Shown: positions 62,870-64,000 of the stretch, one piece after another | How positions within the stretch are numbered: position 1 is the stretch's first letter | Layout: every line of letters starts with the position of its first letter | Assembly: GCA_965213845.1 (NCBI GenBank) | Contig: CBDCAI010000002.1 | Coordinates: 62,001 to 126,000 of the forward strand | Direction of reading: 5' to 3' | Source: JBBROS01 sp965213845 | GTDB lineage: Bacteria > Pseudomonadota > Alphaproteobacteria > Acetobacterales > Acetobacteraceae | Length of the DNA stretch: 64,000 nucleotides | Notes under the pieces: generated by a model | Seen by the model: the letters and a program-made list of their open reading frames with translations, nothing else | What the model was told of the DNA's origin: nothing | Database searches by the model: none | Program-made: the position numbers and the translations under genes

Positions 62870-63999
62870 GCGTGCAGCGCGTCGAGCGCCTGGTGCAGCG
62901 CGTGCAGCATGCGGTTGCGGGCGCGGGTGGCATCGACGGCGGCGAACGGCACCCGGTCGGGCGCGGCCGAGGCCAGGGCGCGGATGGGGTCGAGCACGGG
63001 CCAGGGCGCCTGCGGCAGGGCCGGGTCGTGGGCGAAGCGGTCGCCTTTGGTGTTGTCGACCGGCACCAGCGTGCGCGACAGCCGCATCAGCACGCGGTCG
63101 CTCTGCGGGCCCGCCGCCTTCTCCTGCAGGGTGGCGGCCGCCGACAACAGCGGCTGGAGCGAGAGCCGGCCCTGCAGCGCCTGGTCGAGCCGGTCCAGTT
63201 CCGTGTGCAGCGCTGCAGCGTGGGCGGCGTAGTCGAGCGGCATCGCCGGCTCGGTCAGCAAGCGCCAGAGCGCATGGACGACGATGCGGGTGTCGCGCAC
63301 CAGGTTCGCCTCGTCCACCTTGTCCAGCAGGTCCTGCGGCGTGTGCCACCACCAGCCCAGCCGGAACGGCATGGGCGTGGGGTCCGGCGGCTGGTGGCTG
63401 ACGGCGCCGAACAGGGTGGGGATGCCGATGCCCCAAAACGAGTTGTCGCTGTTGCGCCCGGGGCGCCGGCCCTCGTGGAGGTCGCCGGTCTCGGCGGCGA
63501 TGGCGTCGGTGGCCAGACCGTTCAGCTCGGCCGCGGCGGCGGCTTCCGTCAGGACGGTGGCGCCCAGGCCGCCGGTGCTGTCCACGTTGACGTGCACGGC
63601 GCAGCGCCGCTCCAGCTCGGCCCAGTGATTGTCGACATACCAGGCGGAGCTGGAATACCGCCCGTGGGAATGCCCGGACCAGAAGCACAGGCGCAGGCCG
63701 CGGCGCCAGGCGCTGCGATGCGCGGCCAGCACGCGGGCGCCCTCGATCATGGTGGCGTTGGCGCTGCCGTTGTCCATGACGCCGAAGTACCAGGTGTCGT
63801 GATGGCCCGAGAACAGGATGAACGGCGCGTCCGGGGTTGCGTCATCCAGGCCGGGCGCATCCATCTCTGCGACCAGGATCGGGGTCGGCCGCCACCCCGT
63901 CTCGACCGCGGCCTCCAGCACCACCTCGGGCGTGCCGCCGTGCTGCAGCCGGTCGCGCAGCGCCGTGCCGTCGGCGTGGGAGATGGTGCAGGTGACGGT
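62866..63999 (-). CDS. M28-family zinc peptidase/aminopeptidase-like (5' end off window)
   Basis: 378 codons of a co-catalytic zinc exopeptidase of the M28 type. The frame is open to the right edge, so the N-terminus lies outside. Metal-binding elements are SGHHDTWYFGVMDNGSANA (His and Asp ligands), WSGHSHGRYSSSAW and NVDSTGG. GRNSDNSFWGIGIPTL carries a probable further Asp. A protease-associated domain would lie upstream. An internal GTG is not the true start. It overlaps the first monooxygenase gene and is the most upstream visible member of the run. It probably removes an amino acid or peptide from a substrate before oxidation. Confidence 0.87.
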   Translation of the reverse strand, partial: TVTCTISHADGTALRDRLQHGGTPEVVLEAAVETGWRPTPILVAEMDAPGLDDATPDAPFILFSGHHDTWYFGVMDNGSANATMIEGARVLAAHRSAWRRGLRLCFWSGHSHGRYSSSAWYVDNHWAELERRCAVHVNVDSTGGLGATVLTEAAAAAELNGLATDAIAAETGDLHEGRRPGRNSDNSFWGIGIPTLFGAVSHQPPDPTPMPFRLGWWWHTPQDLLDKVDEANLVRDTRIVVHALWRLLTEPAMPLDYAAHAAALHTELDRLDQALQGRLSLQPLLSAAATLQEKAAGPQSDRVLMRLSRTLVPVDNTKGDRFAHDPALPQAPWPVLDPIRALASAAPDRVPFAAVDATRARNRMLHALHQALDALHA

Positions 64000-64000
64000 G

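Overview
The window is very GC-rich, dense, and without rRNA, phage or CRISPR. Gene content suggests an alphaproteobacterium, probably Acetobacteraceae or a related Rhodospirillales lineage. Pointers are the dmeRF-type metal-efflux pair, the DUF6505/DUF3305/DUF3306 formate dehydrogenase accessory genes, a GCG_CRPN secreted peptide, a CIRCE-controlled groESL operon and many NMT1-type ABC importers. Taxonomy is inference; no marker phylogeny could be run.

Layout. 1-2038 (-): permeases yejE (cut by the window edge) and yejB. 2135-3933 (+): an RcnR/DmeR-type repressor with its operator, and a cation diffusion facilitator carrying a His-rich loop and eight exact 24-bp repeats. 3930-8378 (+): AtzG-like protein, amidase and an ABC importer. 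8813-11854 (-): M48 protease and two transglutaminase-like proteins. 11931-13975 (+): N-formylglutamate amidohydrolase-like protein and an MFS transporter. 14151-20380: tRNA-Ser(GGA), a small lipoprotein, lepA, gamma-glutamyltransferase, phnN, a small secreted peptide and an amidohydrolase. 20493-25916 (-): nitrate assimilation genes nasA, an unknown gene, nirB and nirD. 26600-36296: formate dehydrogenase locus, with a divergent polyferredoxin, four accessory genes, a TorD-like chaperone, a TAT-target peptide and three structural subunits. 36996-44732 (-): seven genes, each overlapping the next, for an oxidoreductase, a molybdenum hydroxylase large subunit, a two-permease ABC importer and a NiCoT transporter. 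44864-50433: a 2-oxoglutarate dioxygenase, a 1008-residue TPR protein with tandem repeats and a flavoprotein monooxygenase. 50663-53228: two short basic proteins and groESL. 53349-57204: DUF1003 protein, then marR-emrA-emrB. 57235-63999 (-): an overlapping run (M28 peptidase, two flavin monooxygenases, an XRE-type gene, a Gfo/Idh/MocA oxidoreductase, RidA) broken by an IS5-family element.

The genes show a strong molybdenum and metal theme: nitrate reductase, formate dehydrogenase and an aldehyde/xanthine-dehydrogenase-like subunit, plus one Ni/Co importer and one likely Co/Ni exporter.

The most notable features are as follows. The IS5-family insertion at 58989-59920 has TGA target duplications, and removing it restores a 120-residue XRE-type gene exactly in frame. 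That gene overlapped both neighbours, so the insertion splits a coupled catabolic operon. The seven-gene overlapping Mo-hydroxylase/ABC/NiCoT run is also unusual, as are in-frame tandem-repeat expansions in four separate genes.
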